From: Balanoglossus misakiensis
Taxonomy: Eukaryota; Hemichordata
Assembly: GCA_040954595.2 (NCBI GenBank)
Contig: CM082579.2
Coordinates: 10,726,001 to 10,790,000 of the forward strand
Direction: 5' to 3'
DNA: 64,000 bases
Shown in pieces: positions 39,901-50,300 of the stretch (its first letter is position 1; every line of letters begins with the position of its first letter). Below the pieces are notes generated by a model, which was not told where the DNA came from, did no database searches, and worked only from the letters and a program-made list of their open reading frames with translations. The position numbers and the translations under genes are program-made.

Positions 39901-41338
39901 AATGTCTCAGGATCTTCAAATCCTTTGAATACATGCCTTTTGGCAGTTTCATATGGTGCACTAACATAGTCCTCTGCATAAAAATATAATTATAAAATTA
40001 GTACTGCATGTTTCATAACACATCCACAAAGTTCTTCTACTGTTGTCTTTATACCGTACAAGGTTACGCTGTGACGTTACGGGTGAATAAATATGTTGGA
40101 GAACATACCTAGAAACTTGCAAAAAAAAATTTGAAATTCAGTCTCAAAAAAGATATTTATGCACATCATCATGAGGAGACCTGTACCCTACGAACTCTGC
40201 AAACCAAACTCTCAGGAGAATTTTTATTTCGTGTATAGTCAACAGTCTCATCCTGCAGTAAATAATGTTGTGATTTAATTCACTTTTGAGAAAGAATATT
40301 TAAACATTTAAAGATATTGAAAGTTGGTTGCCTTGTTTATTTCACAGTGTTAAAGTTCACATGGGCGTCCACCTTACTGACTTCTGTGCCTCATGCTCCC
40401 AAAATACTGTAAAACACTTTATTTTTGCGAGCAATAAATTTTCGAGAAATACGCAAGAGCCAAAATAGCGTGAAAATAAACGGTCGCATAATTTTTTGTG
40501 ACGATAACGATGCAGTAAATGAAATAAGAGAATGCGAATATTAATACTTGTGAAACAGTGGCCTCTCTCAATATCGCGAAAACTTTAACTCACGAAAATA
40601 AAGTGTTTTACAGTAGTACTTACGTTCATTATCAGTTACAAAGTACTTGCTGCATCTTGAAAAACAACCAGTTTCTTCACTTTCTTGGATTGCTCCCTGT
40701 AAAAAAACACACAAAAAATTCAATGAATTCTCAAGTGCACATGTGTGGTTTGAGACCTCATCCAATTTTGGTCTCACTGGCTACATCCCCACAGATGCAG
40801 GAAATAAAAAAGCAAACATGGCCACTGGTCAAAATAATTGGTCCAGACAAATGAAGCCCAATGCATTAGCTTCTATGGAGTCTATAAAACATACTTCTCT
40901 TAGAGGCATCTGAAGGTGTACTTTTTCTGCTTCTTCACTCATTCTTGGAAACGGACAATGTAATTTCACAAAAGTCAACTCTCCAATCACTTCCTTCTCA
41001 ATCTGCATCTTTTCTTCGTGTGTCAACACATGTTCCATCCGTTGTCGAAGTTTCTCATTTTTCTGATAATGTTTGAGTGCTTTACCCTCCAGCCCATCGA
41101 GTTCTACATTTTCTTGAACTAACACATAGTCAATTCTTTTCAATGGTGGTGTCTTCACAGGCAAAGACTCCTTCCTTGGTGATTTGTGGTCTCTTAGGGA
41201 TCTCTTCTTCTTTTTCCTCTTCTTGGGTTTATACAAATAATTTTCTTCATCCCTATTCATATCCGTTCCCCCATTGTAGCCGATTATTGGAACTGTTGCC
41301 AAGGGAACAGAGTCTCGCCTTGAGTCATCATCATCCAT
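24985..41338 (-). CDS. Anoctamin (TMEM16 family channel or scramblase), short-loop form
   Basis: A Ca2+-gated membrane protein. Coding exons: 41338-40895, 40696-40624, 39973-39873, 38252-38177, 37098-36756, 35542-35450, 35172-35078, 34792-34671, 34144-34055, 33214-33065, 32500-32464, 32106-31997, 31451-31303, 30501-30282, 29646-29517, 29333-29197, 28986-28906, 28614-28376, 25144-24985; 949 aa, all phases consistent. A basic N-tail (KPKKRKKKKRS) leads to the dimer domain (RIDYVLV... ELTFVKLHCPFP), then YFGEKIAFYFAW (TM1), ICLWGTLFLEIWKRK, IFMVCLVVASVIGIIIYRVI, SLPLAPIIALL and HVVFAIKF...IPDVP. By my alignment, Ca2+-site residues are E532, E689, E692, D721 and D725, with G528 where ANO1 has Asn. 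The TM1-TM2 loop is short, lacks the usual cysteines and carries NNT/NGT sequons. The TM9-TM10 loop is also short. Residues 41347-41339 continue an untranslated or upstream-spliced exon. Subfamily is unresolved. Confidence 0.93.
25805..26082 (+). repeat. TTAA family A element, copy 1 (right end truncated)
   Basis: It starts TTAAAGGCAATAGATCGTC followed by TCACGCGCATGCG and ends GTGTGAGACGAGC without the outermost bases. It carries the family core with TTATGGTCGCCGCCATCTTG near 25970-25987. The other copies are 32591-32900, 52201-52512 (inverted) and 56715-57060. It sits in the long last intron of the anoctamin gene. Confidence 0.85.
26449..27601. mobile_element. TTAA-flanked non-autonomous transposon, about 1.15 kb
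   Basis: The left end is TTAA-AGAGGAACGAC and the right end is CGTTCCACT-TTAA, so both the target site and an AGWGGAACG terminal repeat match. Subterminal repeats also mirror (ATTCACTTTCACTTCCTGCG on the left; CGTAAGTGAAAGTGAATG on the right). The interior is CpG-rich and its frames match no transposase. It probably was mobilised by a piggyBac-type enzyme. It lies inside an anoctamin intron. Confidence 0.7.
31935..31978 (+). repeat. CA/CAGA/CAAA microsatellite
   Basis: A compound simple repeat lies about 20 bp beyond the donor of anoctamin exon 12 (exon edge 31997). Confidence 0.9.
32591..32900 (+). repeat. TTAA family A element, copy 2 (complete)
   Basis: TTAA flanks both ends. The terminal repeats are AGGCAATAGGTCGTCTCACG followed by CGCAT on the left, and the complement of AGCGCCTAGCTCGTCTCACA followed by CGCAT on the right, about 25 bp. 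The core includes GCCGCCATCTTC at about 32782. It lies in the anoctamin intron between exons 10 and 11. Confidence 0.9.
33244..33550. repeat. TTAA-flanked element next to anoctamin exon 10
   Basis: The left end is TTAACCCTAACACTGCC and the right end is GTAGCATTAGGGTTAA, so terminal bases and target site are inverted. CTGCCAAGTGTGT occurs twice inside. The element edge lies about 30 bp upstream (in the gene's sense) of the acceptor of the exon that starts at 33214. Confidence 0.65.
35786..35883. repeat. Small TTAA element (TTAACCCTTTTACCACC ends)
   Basis: TTAACCCTTTTACCACC on the left and GGGGGTAAAAGGGTTAA on the right form 17-bp inverted ends of a 98-bp element. A relative of similar length and ends lies at 55475-55568. 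Confidence 0.75.
36130..36250. repeat. Palindromic core TTTTACCACTGCTGGCAGTGG region
   Basis: An exact palindrome TTTTACCACTGC / GCAGTGGTAAAA lies around 36180-36206 within an otherwise unexplained intronic stretch (GATTGGACGAGAG on its left). It is probably a degraded inverted-repeat element. The outer limits are uncertain. Confidence 0.45.
36517..36658. repeat. Hairpin element, about 60-bp arms, beside anoctamin exon 5
   Basis: AGCAATAACCCCCGCC and then TCGGGTATACACTCGATTTG are returned inverted, ending GCGGGGGTTATTGCT. The loop region pairs CATATAGCACTCG with CGTGCTATATG. It lies about 100 bp from the donor of the exon ending at 36756. Confidence 0.85.
37774..37806. repeat. Short perfect palindrome
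   Basis: AGAGTGTGGGATCAATTTGG is followed by TCCCACACTCT, a 10-bp stem around a 9-bp loop in an anoctamin intron. It is probably part of a decayed element. Confidence 0.5.
38819..39445. mobile_element. TTAA-flanked foldback element with about 240-bp arms
   Basis: TTAA-AGGGGAAATCCGTCG on the left and CGACGGATTTCCCCT-TTAA on the right begin arms that stay nearly identical in inverted orientation to about 39060 and 39205. The spacer is about 140 bp. Because the arms match, each contains the same roughly 72-codon open frame (ends ...YVEISYDGFPL), which is not evidence of a gene. It is inserted in an anoctamin intron, apparently within an older dispersed repeat. Confidence 0.88.
40405..40615. repeat. 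TACTGTAAAACACTTTATTTT element, copy 1
   Basis: Inverted ends TACTGTAAAACACTTTATTT and AAATAAAGTGTTTTACAGTA bound about 211 bp. A second copy with the same ends and interior (AATAGCGTGAAAATAAA, GCAGTAAATGAAATAAG, ACAGTGGCCTCT) lies at 61225-61429. This copy ends nine bases from the edge of anoctamin exon 2. Confidence 0.9.
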
Positions 41339-42078
41339 GTCTGAAACCTGGAAATTGAAAGGCATCAATTTATCAAAACATAATCATCAGACAATTTAAC
41401 AAATTAAACTTTGGAATACTTGGCATGTCAATCAATCTGATTGTACAACCAGTGCAGTACTGGGCAGCAACTTGTCATCAAAATCAATGCAACACACAAC
41501 GACATAAATAAGAACATGATATCAGTATACAGTATTGACTGGCCATGAGGGCAACAGCATACGTCTGTAACTGAAAGACGTATACTGATGCCTGAATTGG
41601 CGGAGTGGGTGAACTAATGTCTCTGTGCTAATGTCTCATGTTTTGCAGTTGCATCACACACACAAGTACAGTCCCAAATCATTTTACAGGATTATCCGCT
41701 TAATTAGATTAATCCAGTCAACAATTGTCCATATCACGGTCACTCCACACATGGATGCTACCAGTCTACTAATAACTAGGCTTCATCCTTTACACAGCAG
41801 ATCACATTCACAGATGAGGTGTTGGAATGAATGATTGCAATAATTAGCATCTTATAATTGATTCAACCGGAAAATAATTATTTTCAAGTTGAATCTATGA
41901 TTCCGACACCTGTGGCAGTGATCATCACTAGCTATACAATATTCTGAGGATACTTATCATGGTGAAAAAATGTACGTGTCATATTCAGGTATTAACAAGC
42001 TTTTGGTTCCTTTTAACTTTTTTCATAATATTGTAACAGATTGAACACACGTACACATCACATGTATATTTATCCTTT

Positions 42079-42190
42079 ACAGCAATGATCATCGTAGCAG
42101 GTTCAAGATGGTGTTGTCGGCACCACTGCACTACGGATCACCAATCAACCGAGCGGTGCCCGCTACAATCATTGTTAGCTGCAAGCACAG
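42079..42190. repeat. Degraded relative of the 14093 palindrome
   Basis: CAGCAATGATCATCGTAGCA on the left and GTGCCCGCTACAATCATTG followed by TTAGCTGCAAG on the right resemble both arms of the element at 14093-14165, but the spacer is longer. Confidence 0.5.
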
Positions 42191-44819
42191 TCGTCAGCTA
42201 TGCGCTCTGAGCTGCAGCTATCGTGTTCCCTGCCATGTTGAACATTCAGTAAAATCGTCGATGTCAGATTTTATGCCGAGATTGACAATTGTATCAACAA
42301 ACCTTAAAGTTTCCAGGTCACCCTCTGTGCGGATAGCTCATGGACTCCGTCGAGATTCTGCAATCTCCGAATCGATGAACCGATACGATAAGGGAAGAAG
42401 ATGGCGGTCACGGAGTTAACGTTGTTTTCTGTGTCTACCACGTGATCAGTGTTGCCATCGACCGTTGTTGCTACCATGTATGTTTTCCTTTCACTCATGC
42501 GTGTAAACACGTCGCGTCATCTAATGAATATTTAGCACTTTTACTGCGTTGACCTTTGACCGGCGTATCCGGTCAGCCCCACACTGAATCGTCCAGTCCG
42601 CTCGCACGGGTCGTTGACTCGACCGCCACAGTCTGTCCCCAGCAAGCAAGACCTTGGCGGGCGAAGATACCCACACCACAGTCAGTTAGAGTTCACGGGT
42701 TCTCGCAACGCTGGCCGCCGTTATGTAGTAAAAGAGAAGGTATTAAATAGGCGACATCGCCCGGAAATCCGTCATGTTGGAGTAGCGCCTGGTGCGAAAG
42801 CGGTTGCCCCGCGTTACCGGTTTGCCTCAAATGAACTGACATCTGCACTACACGTTTTCTGTATGTATTTAGGCCTATTGTCATTTAATATTTCAACTAA
42901 TTATCTTTTCAGTGATGATATGAAATTAAACTACTATTAGCCTATTCAACGGTTCCGTGAACTTTTGATAATTGACACTGATTGCATCACTTCAGATGCA
43001 TATGAAATTGGAATAAGATATTAGGGCCTAATTTCCACAATCTTATTTGACTTTTTCCGCAGTGTTCATTGTGTTTGAGTTTCATTTTTTGGGTACGGCC
43101 TAAAAAACATTGTCAGAGTTTGGAGAAACAATATCCAGTGGAGCAGGTAGAAAAACGAATGCCTCTCATTGAACTCTTCCTGATTCCCCGGATAACAATT
43201 ACATGTGCAGTTGAGTCCCACCCCCGGGTCCACCCCTTTTAAATCTCAGGATTTTAGCTAAATTCAAATACAGTCTCGTGATTTTTGTTGATTATCAATA
43301 GCTTATAATTTATTTTCTTTTTTCTTTTTTCTTTTCATTATCATTATTGTGACAAGCCCGTTAAATTTCTAGGTCGTTATCCATCATGCATTACTGCAAG
43401 TGTTTACTCGTTATTGCTCACTACAAGTTCTACAAACACCTTTCTTGAGCGGAATATAGGCCTAAGAGTTGACAACAGTGTATTCCGCCGTATAGCGGGA
43501 AAGTTACCCGCGCTGGTTTAACACTACAAAAATGGGTCTCCTTTCCTTCGATATCCAGGTGATCACAAAATATGTCGCAAGTGTTTACAGGCTGCCAAAA
43601 TTCACATAAAATTCTTCATCGCTTCTACCTATCCTGCAAAATCCTCACGTACCATTGAGCCATATTACCAATCTGATTACATCTGATTTTAATCAGATTG
43701 GCCATATTACTTGCATTTGCATCAGTTTGTCTTTCTTGTGGCGAGGCGCACACTGTAGTGACAGCATTCCCTACATCTGATTTTAATCAGATTGGATAGT
43801 TATATACTCTTTGTATGGAGGCAGATTAAACAGGTGTGGCATCTGTTAGCACAAATTAACTTCACTGACCCCATTTCCGTTGCACAGTAGCACAACGCCT
43901 CCGTACGCGCCGCACAGGTACCGCGGTGGCACCTTTGCGCTGTTTTAGTAAAACACCATTTACTTAGGAAAACTTAATATGACTAAGACCAAACGACATG
44001 TGACTACCATGGCAAATTTTATGCCGTTTAGACAAAAAATTCACATGTCATTAATTTGCTCCACTTGTAGGCCTACGGTATGCACAGAAAAAAATACTTG
44101 AAACATTTTAGCTATATCTAGGCCTACTGTGTTTCCCGGATCACACTGCAATATTTTCTTGCCCCAACAAGCTGGCACTGGAGTTTCTTGAGATTTCCAG
44201 TCCGTATTTTTCATTTTAATCAACTCTTCCTATTCTATTTTTGTCCTCCAGGTGGCGCGGTTTCTCTCGACATGTTCAGACGATATACTAGTACTTTAAG
44301 TGCTAGCACACCGACGAAGTGACGGATTGTACGTGTATTGGTCCACATATATTGCGATTACAACAGTTAACACAATTGCGCATGTCGCAATTGGTCCGTG
44401 AACTATGTACGTGGGCGAGTTCCGTTCGTGATCAATGATGAAATCGGCCTCTAAACATACAAGTTACAAAACAAATGGCGTGTACTGTGATGTACGTGCC
44501 CTCTATATAGAGTTCAGTGCTCGCACTCAGAAGAAATTGCCCTATTAAAATTGAACAGATAGAAACCAGAGGAGAAAAGACGAGGAGGTGATAAGAAAAA
44601 TAAGTGACGTGATCACGATGATGATGCGTTATTAATGAGAGAGAGGGGGGACGTTTATACTCCATTCTCCTGAATCGGAGCTTTACCACCGTCGCAAAAA
44701 AGGGGCTTTCATTTAAATTTCATTTGTCGATGCTGTAAAAGAACACTATCGTGACAAAAAAAACAAGGTCACCCAACTAGGTTCTGTCAGTGAAATGATT
44801 AGAAGACATAGGCTACCTT

Positions 44820-45230
44820 TTACTGAACTCTAAACTCGCTAAATAACGTCAAACTTGGGTCTCCTATTTTAAGAACTGGATTGAACCTGGCGTTCGAAAT
44901 GCATATCAATGTCTCACCCTTTCCAATAGTTGATGACTCGTATCCCTTCTGTCTAAAAATGGAAAACAAATAATTGCTCTGTTCAGCATTGCCATGTAGC
45001 TGTATCTCAGATGTCTCTCCATGCCCTATTTTGTAAATAAGGGGTGTTTTGTTTAAATTTTCTTGTTTTATTTCACAAAAAGCTGTCTTCTCGTTGAACC
45101 GCTTGGAAATTGGTGTCTTAAAATTTTGCGGAACAAGCATGGATGCCCACTTTCCCTGGAAAGCCATTCTCCTTGACACATCGTATGCGCAACAACAACT
45201 GGATTTCACTAAGGCTGCATTCACAAACAC
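44820..45230 (-). CDS. Unrecognised 136-codon open frame
   Basis: This is the longest unexplained frame in the spacer. Its composition is protein-like (GKWASMLVPQNFKTPISK; KTPLIYKIGHGETSEIQLHG; STIGKGETLICISNARFNP), but I recognise no family. Its first five or six codons fall inside the foldback element that starts at 45213, so an upstream exon or older start may have been disrupted. It could be an exon of an unseen gene, a transposon fragment or chance. Treat it as hypothetical. Confidence 0.2.
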   Translation of the reverse strand: MFVNAALVKSSCCCAYDVSRRMAFQGKWASMLVPQNFKTPISKRFNEKTAFCEIKQENLNKTPLIYKIGHGETSEIQLHGNAEQSNYLFSIFRQKGYESSTIGKGETLICISNARFNPVLKIGDPSLTLFSEFRVQ

Positions 45231-46023
45231 CTCTGGAGGGGGGGGGGGGCGGGAGAATTCAAATTTTTTTACCGCTAATTTTCACATGCCCCCCTTCCGA
45301 ACTGCCAATATTTTCAAATCCCCCCCTTCCGAACTGCCAAAATTTTGAAATCCCCCCCCCCATTTTCTTTCACTGAGAAAAACACATCACCTATCTATCT
45401 TGTAAAAAGAAAAACAGCGCTCCCATGAAAAGAATTTGAAACTGATGTTTCCCCTCATCAGTGGGTATTAAAACTGAACATTGTTTTTATTTTTTAAGTA
45501 CATATATTTGTATTCTGTGTTGGGAGACATTGTAAACCGAGAATTGAAGGGGGTGGGTTTGCATGGGAGGGGGTGTCCCCCTCCCACGTAAGAAAATTTT
45601 CTAAAATACAGAGCTCAAAGCTGCATTTTAATGAACCCGGCAAAAGCAAATTAACTCAACTACTGGTATGTTGGGGAGGACAAATTTAACCGTCGCCGCT
45701 CAAAGTTATCATGGGGTGGGGGGCAAGTCCCCTGACCTGGGACGCTAGATAAACCAGTCAATGATTGAAAGGTGTTGATGAATGGAGGGGGTGGGTGTGG
45801 GAGGGGGTGTCCCCCTCCCACATTAGAAAATTTTGTAAAATAAAGGGCGCGAAACTGCATTTTTGTGGACTCAAAATAAATATTTAGTCGTTAAAGTTTT
45901 CAAGTCCCCCCCTTTCAGTCCCTAAATTATTTCAAATCCCCCCCTTACATACCCTCAATTTTTTCAAATCCCCCCCCCTCAATTCTCCTGCCCCCCCCTC
46001 CAGAGGTGTTTGTGAATGCAGCC
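45213..46023. mobile_element. Foldback element with G/C-homopolymer subterminal repeats, about 810 bp
   Basis: Both ends carry AGGCTGCATTCACAAACACC then TCTGGAGGGGGGG...GGGAGAATT in inverted orientation, nearly 50 bp. The interior has repeated CCCCCC-TTCCGAACTGCCAA units and two copies of a GGGAGGGGGTGTCCCCCTCC palindrome (about 45567 and 45798). It has no open frame for a transposase. Confidence 0.8.
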
Positions 46024-47313
46024 TAAGCTTGAAATGAAAGACATTACTTTTTTTACTGTTCGGCTTACATAATGGAATTTGACACCGTGCTGTCAAATTT
46101 CCAATTCTAAAATGTGACCCCCCCCCCCCAAGAGGTTTCTAAAATGTTACCCCACCTGGACAAGTTTGTAAAATGTGAGTATGTGACCCTAAGCTTCCCC
46201 GATTTCTCCGGCCCACCCCCGTTTGTTATGAAAACTACCTAACGCAATAGTTGTTGACCTAAGGACATGCGGTTTTGGGCGATGTGGTCCTCACGAGGTC
46301 CTCACCCTTGGTTCGGTCAATGTTCGCTGGGCGGGGTCACGCACCATATCGAAGATAAAGCTGGTCCTTGTCACAGCAACCCACGTCATTTCACAAAGTA
46401 CAGTATAATTGGCCCGCACTTATTTCTGGCACCATTCATACGTGCGGTCCGAACGGGCGAGGAAGGAAAACCAACATAATAAAGTGTTAGGCTACATACG
46501 TACCGCCATGAAAATAAGATGATAAATTTATTTGACTTGATACTTCCATGATCTGGCGTTTGAGCGGCCAGATGAATGTAAAGCGGGCCCACAAAACGTT
46601 TCGAGTACAAAGCGATGTACGTACGTACATACACATGATTGATCTATTGATATCAATATCAGAAGGGCCGATCAATCAGCAGTTGTCACATAACAAACCG
46701 CAGTCATGTCACGGTGTAAAAGTTCGGTTAGCGAATCCAAGGTTTGTGGTGTGCACAAACCCAATATTTCTTATTCATAAACTTTTGCCCTGTCAACAAC
46801 AGTTTCGTGTACTTTTGCACACGTACACCCGCGCAGCTACGTTCCTACATCCCTCTGCCGATTATTCGGCGGCGAAAAGGTTAAAAGATCACTCACAAGA
46901 GGGTTTGTTGACGTGGGGTATCTAACAACAAACTTAGCAGTCAAAAAGGCTAATCTTAATTCATATACAAACGAGGAACTTTTTCTATTGGACGAATCCG
47001 GGTCAAGGGGGACTTCCTGTGAGCTCATTGGTCCATTACGTGAATAAACCTATAGTTTTGCTGAATGAGTAATCCATCAAGATCGCTATCTTATCCAAAT
47101 TTGGATAGAGTCTTCCTACGTCAATGATTTGCAATGCAAATTAATCCTTATATGGTAAAAGAATGTCGTGAGTCGTGGCTGGTAGTGGAGCTGATTCTCT
47201 TTGATAGTCCCATTCATAACTCGTGTGTGATATATGCTTCAGAGAGGGGGAAGCGATCAGGCAATTGTAACTTCGTGACTCTGTTTATTACTTACAAGTT
47301 TTTTTTTTTAAGT

Positions 47314-50300
47314 ATGGCAGTGACACTGAGTGCCATACCAGAAGATCCAGTGTACTCTGAGGACACAGTTTTGACCGATCTCGATTCAAATACGAACGGA
47401 ACTTTTCTCATTCCTTGTATTCCCGACGCCCCACCCGAAGCCATTGGAGTGGACGCCGAAGAGTGGCAGCAGGCAAGTTTATCGTTTGTATTTTTCCCAG
47501 GCTTTCGGATTTTTAACGCCCGTTTATCAATTGATCGCTTTGATATTTAGTGAATGAGTCTATCACTTCCAGGAATTATGTAATTACCACCATTGACAAT
47601 TAGCACCACGCCGTTTTAGACAGACTTCATGCAGTGAATGACGAAATTGGCGTTGTGGTTATCAGAGCCTGACACATCAACAACTTGCTTTTCAGTTCGC
47701 CATGACCCGTTCTCGTTAGCCTTGGCACTCCAATTTATGCCACCGACCTCGCACTTTTCGCTCAAAACAACTCGGTAACCGTAATTTCGGATGACTTCAA
47801 GCGGGAAACGCTAAATGTTCGTACACTTCAAAAAACCGTCACACATTCCATCACGTATACGTCAGCGAACAATAGGCAATCTATGTAGACTGATGGATTT
47901 CGCAATACTCCATACCACCACTACGTGAGAAAATCGCTGATGTCATGTGTTCATAAAATTGCTACATTTACCAGTGTTGACCTCTAATTTTACTTGGCAG
48001 TCAGGAATAAAGTTTCTCAAACTGCTGATTTACTTAATCTCCGACGTTTCAAGTACGGTACTTACATAAGTATTTTTCGGAGAAGTTCAACATCCGATGG
48101 GCCTATTTCATTGAATTTTGGAATGGGAAATTCCCTCCATGCGTCTGCTGGACTTCGTTTCACAGAATACATTGCGAAAGTTGATCACTCGCTAATGTGG
48201 CATGTATTTTTGAAACCCCACCAAACTTTTTAAATATTTTAATTTCATTTGTACGCTGGTGGACTGTGTATGTTATACTGGATAAAGTGATCCTTATATT
48301 TCATACAAGGGTTACTATTTAAAAAATGGCCAATTGTCAGCCTGTACCCGCATCTATTTGGCAGTGTGTGTGTGCAAGCACATTAAAAAAAACTGTTACC
48401 TGATGACACCATGGACAAAACACTATTCTGTGTTAGTTTACACCGCACATGCCAGTATCTTCTGAAAGCAGGTTTTGATTTTCTTGTTTTTGTGTATTTT
48501 TTTCCCAACAGTCTCGTACTGAGCTGGACAAATATCTGTGGAAACGTGAACCCGCGACACCATCGCCTACAGCAACAACATTTGCCCAGAAAGTTAGGCG
48601 AGAGAGTTCATCAGTTATTGATGAGTTTTTCTCAGAACAGCCCAAATCTCCGCATGTCAACTTAAATGTTAATTTCAACGTCGTGTTCCCCAACCAAGTC
48701 AAAGGTGGAATTAACTATAGGGTACAGTCGAGTAATTCACTCCAAGCCAAAGTAGATTCAAATTCCAACACGATCAAAGATCCGAACCTGAGTCAACTTT
48801 ACTGGAGCAGTCTTGCCGCCAAGAATACAACAACTTCATCATCACCCATGACAAACGTAAATCAACAGAAAGTTGTGATCAAATCAGAACCAGAGGATTA
48901 TCCGTCGAGAAACTGTCATCTTCACAACACAGTTCCTCCTGCGAGTGGGATTGCAGTTAAGTCGGAACCTCAACCAACAACAGTCAGTCAGTACACTGTA
49001 CTGCAGAATTTTCCGAGCAACACCACAAACTATTCCTATGCGAGAACATATCAGCCGTACAACATTCCCTTGCTGCCACCAACTCCACCCAACTCTCAGC
49101 CGGGCTCACCAGGAGAGCAAGCCAACAAAGCCTTTCATGAGAACACATACCGACCACCACCTCCGTATCCGATAGCCCTTGGATTGTCGTCTGTCAGTCC
49201 CACCAATGCATCGTCATTAGCGAGACCTATGAGATACAACAGAAAGAACAATCCGGAATTGGACAAGAGGAGGATACATTTCTGTGATTTTCCGGGTAAG
49301 TTTCACTTGAGAAAGGTCAATTTAGGACTCCACCAAACTTTGCCCGATGATAGACAGAACACCATTGGCTGTTGCTTATTACAACATTTAAGAGAGGTAT
49401 TTTATTGTGTACATGTGCGTGCATGTTATTTGGAATGCTGCAAAGGAGCTGAATTTCTTTGGCCAGTTCTGCTAACTCTGGGAGACTCCCCAAGTAGTAC
49501 TGACCCCCAGAAAACAAAATCGTTGTCATTTTTAGACATGCTGATTTTGTCCTCTTTTATTTTGGGGCTTTTTGTTCGGAGTTGAAAAGGGTTTGTCATG
49601 GAAGTGGTGCACTCTTGTCAAAGGCCCCTGACCCAAACGACCCAAACTAAAGAAATACTGAACTCATCACAGCGTTGTATTTATCAGCAAAAGACTTGCG
49701 TCTCAAGAATGGGGTGCCATCCAAGTCCCAACAAGTCCGTATTCTATTCACATACCACAGTGCCCAAATTCACCTGTTTTTATTCTTCAAGGTTCCTTGC
49801 TTCATTATTTTAGTCTTTTCTCCTCCAACAAGAGCCTTGTGAATCCCGTGAGATAGAGCATTTGTGTTGAATCACTGAAGCTTGTCCTTCTTTGTGATGA
49901 ATACCTTAAAAAAGTGCAAAAAAACAGCCTTTGGCGGCGAGATAATACATATAATGAAGTTGAAGAGAATGGCACAGGTTAGAGTGCTTGTGAAGAAAGA
50001 ACAAAACTTTCAAGTTGAGAACTTATATAGGGCCTTACAAAATGGCCTTGTTTGAATTACAAAGAAATTCTTTTAGTAGTTTTACTTTATGAATTAAGAT
50101 GAAAGAATTTTGATGTTTGTTCAGTCATGCCTTTAGAATTTACAAAATGTCAGGGAAAAAGCAAAGTTCATGTCAAAGCAAATTTTGTATTCAAAATGAC
50201 AGATTTTATATCCTTATGCAGGTACCTTTATATATTGAGCCAACAAGATTAATTAAATTAAATGAGAAACTGTCATTATTCTGATGGTAACGGTAATGTT

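Larger units (their letters stand above)
41339..47313. other. Spacer between the anoctamin and KLF5 genes
   Basis: This interval should hold the promoters of both divergent genes. The CpG-richer part at about 42100-42850 is the best candidate for the anoctamin promoter and an untranslated first exon, since the first coding exon is preceded by an acceptor at 41348. Repeats include a degraded palindrome at 42079-42190, ATCTGATTTTAATCAGAT palindromes near 43683 and 43775, and the foldback at 45213-46023. No known protein was recognised. Confidence 0.5.
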
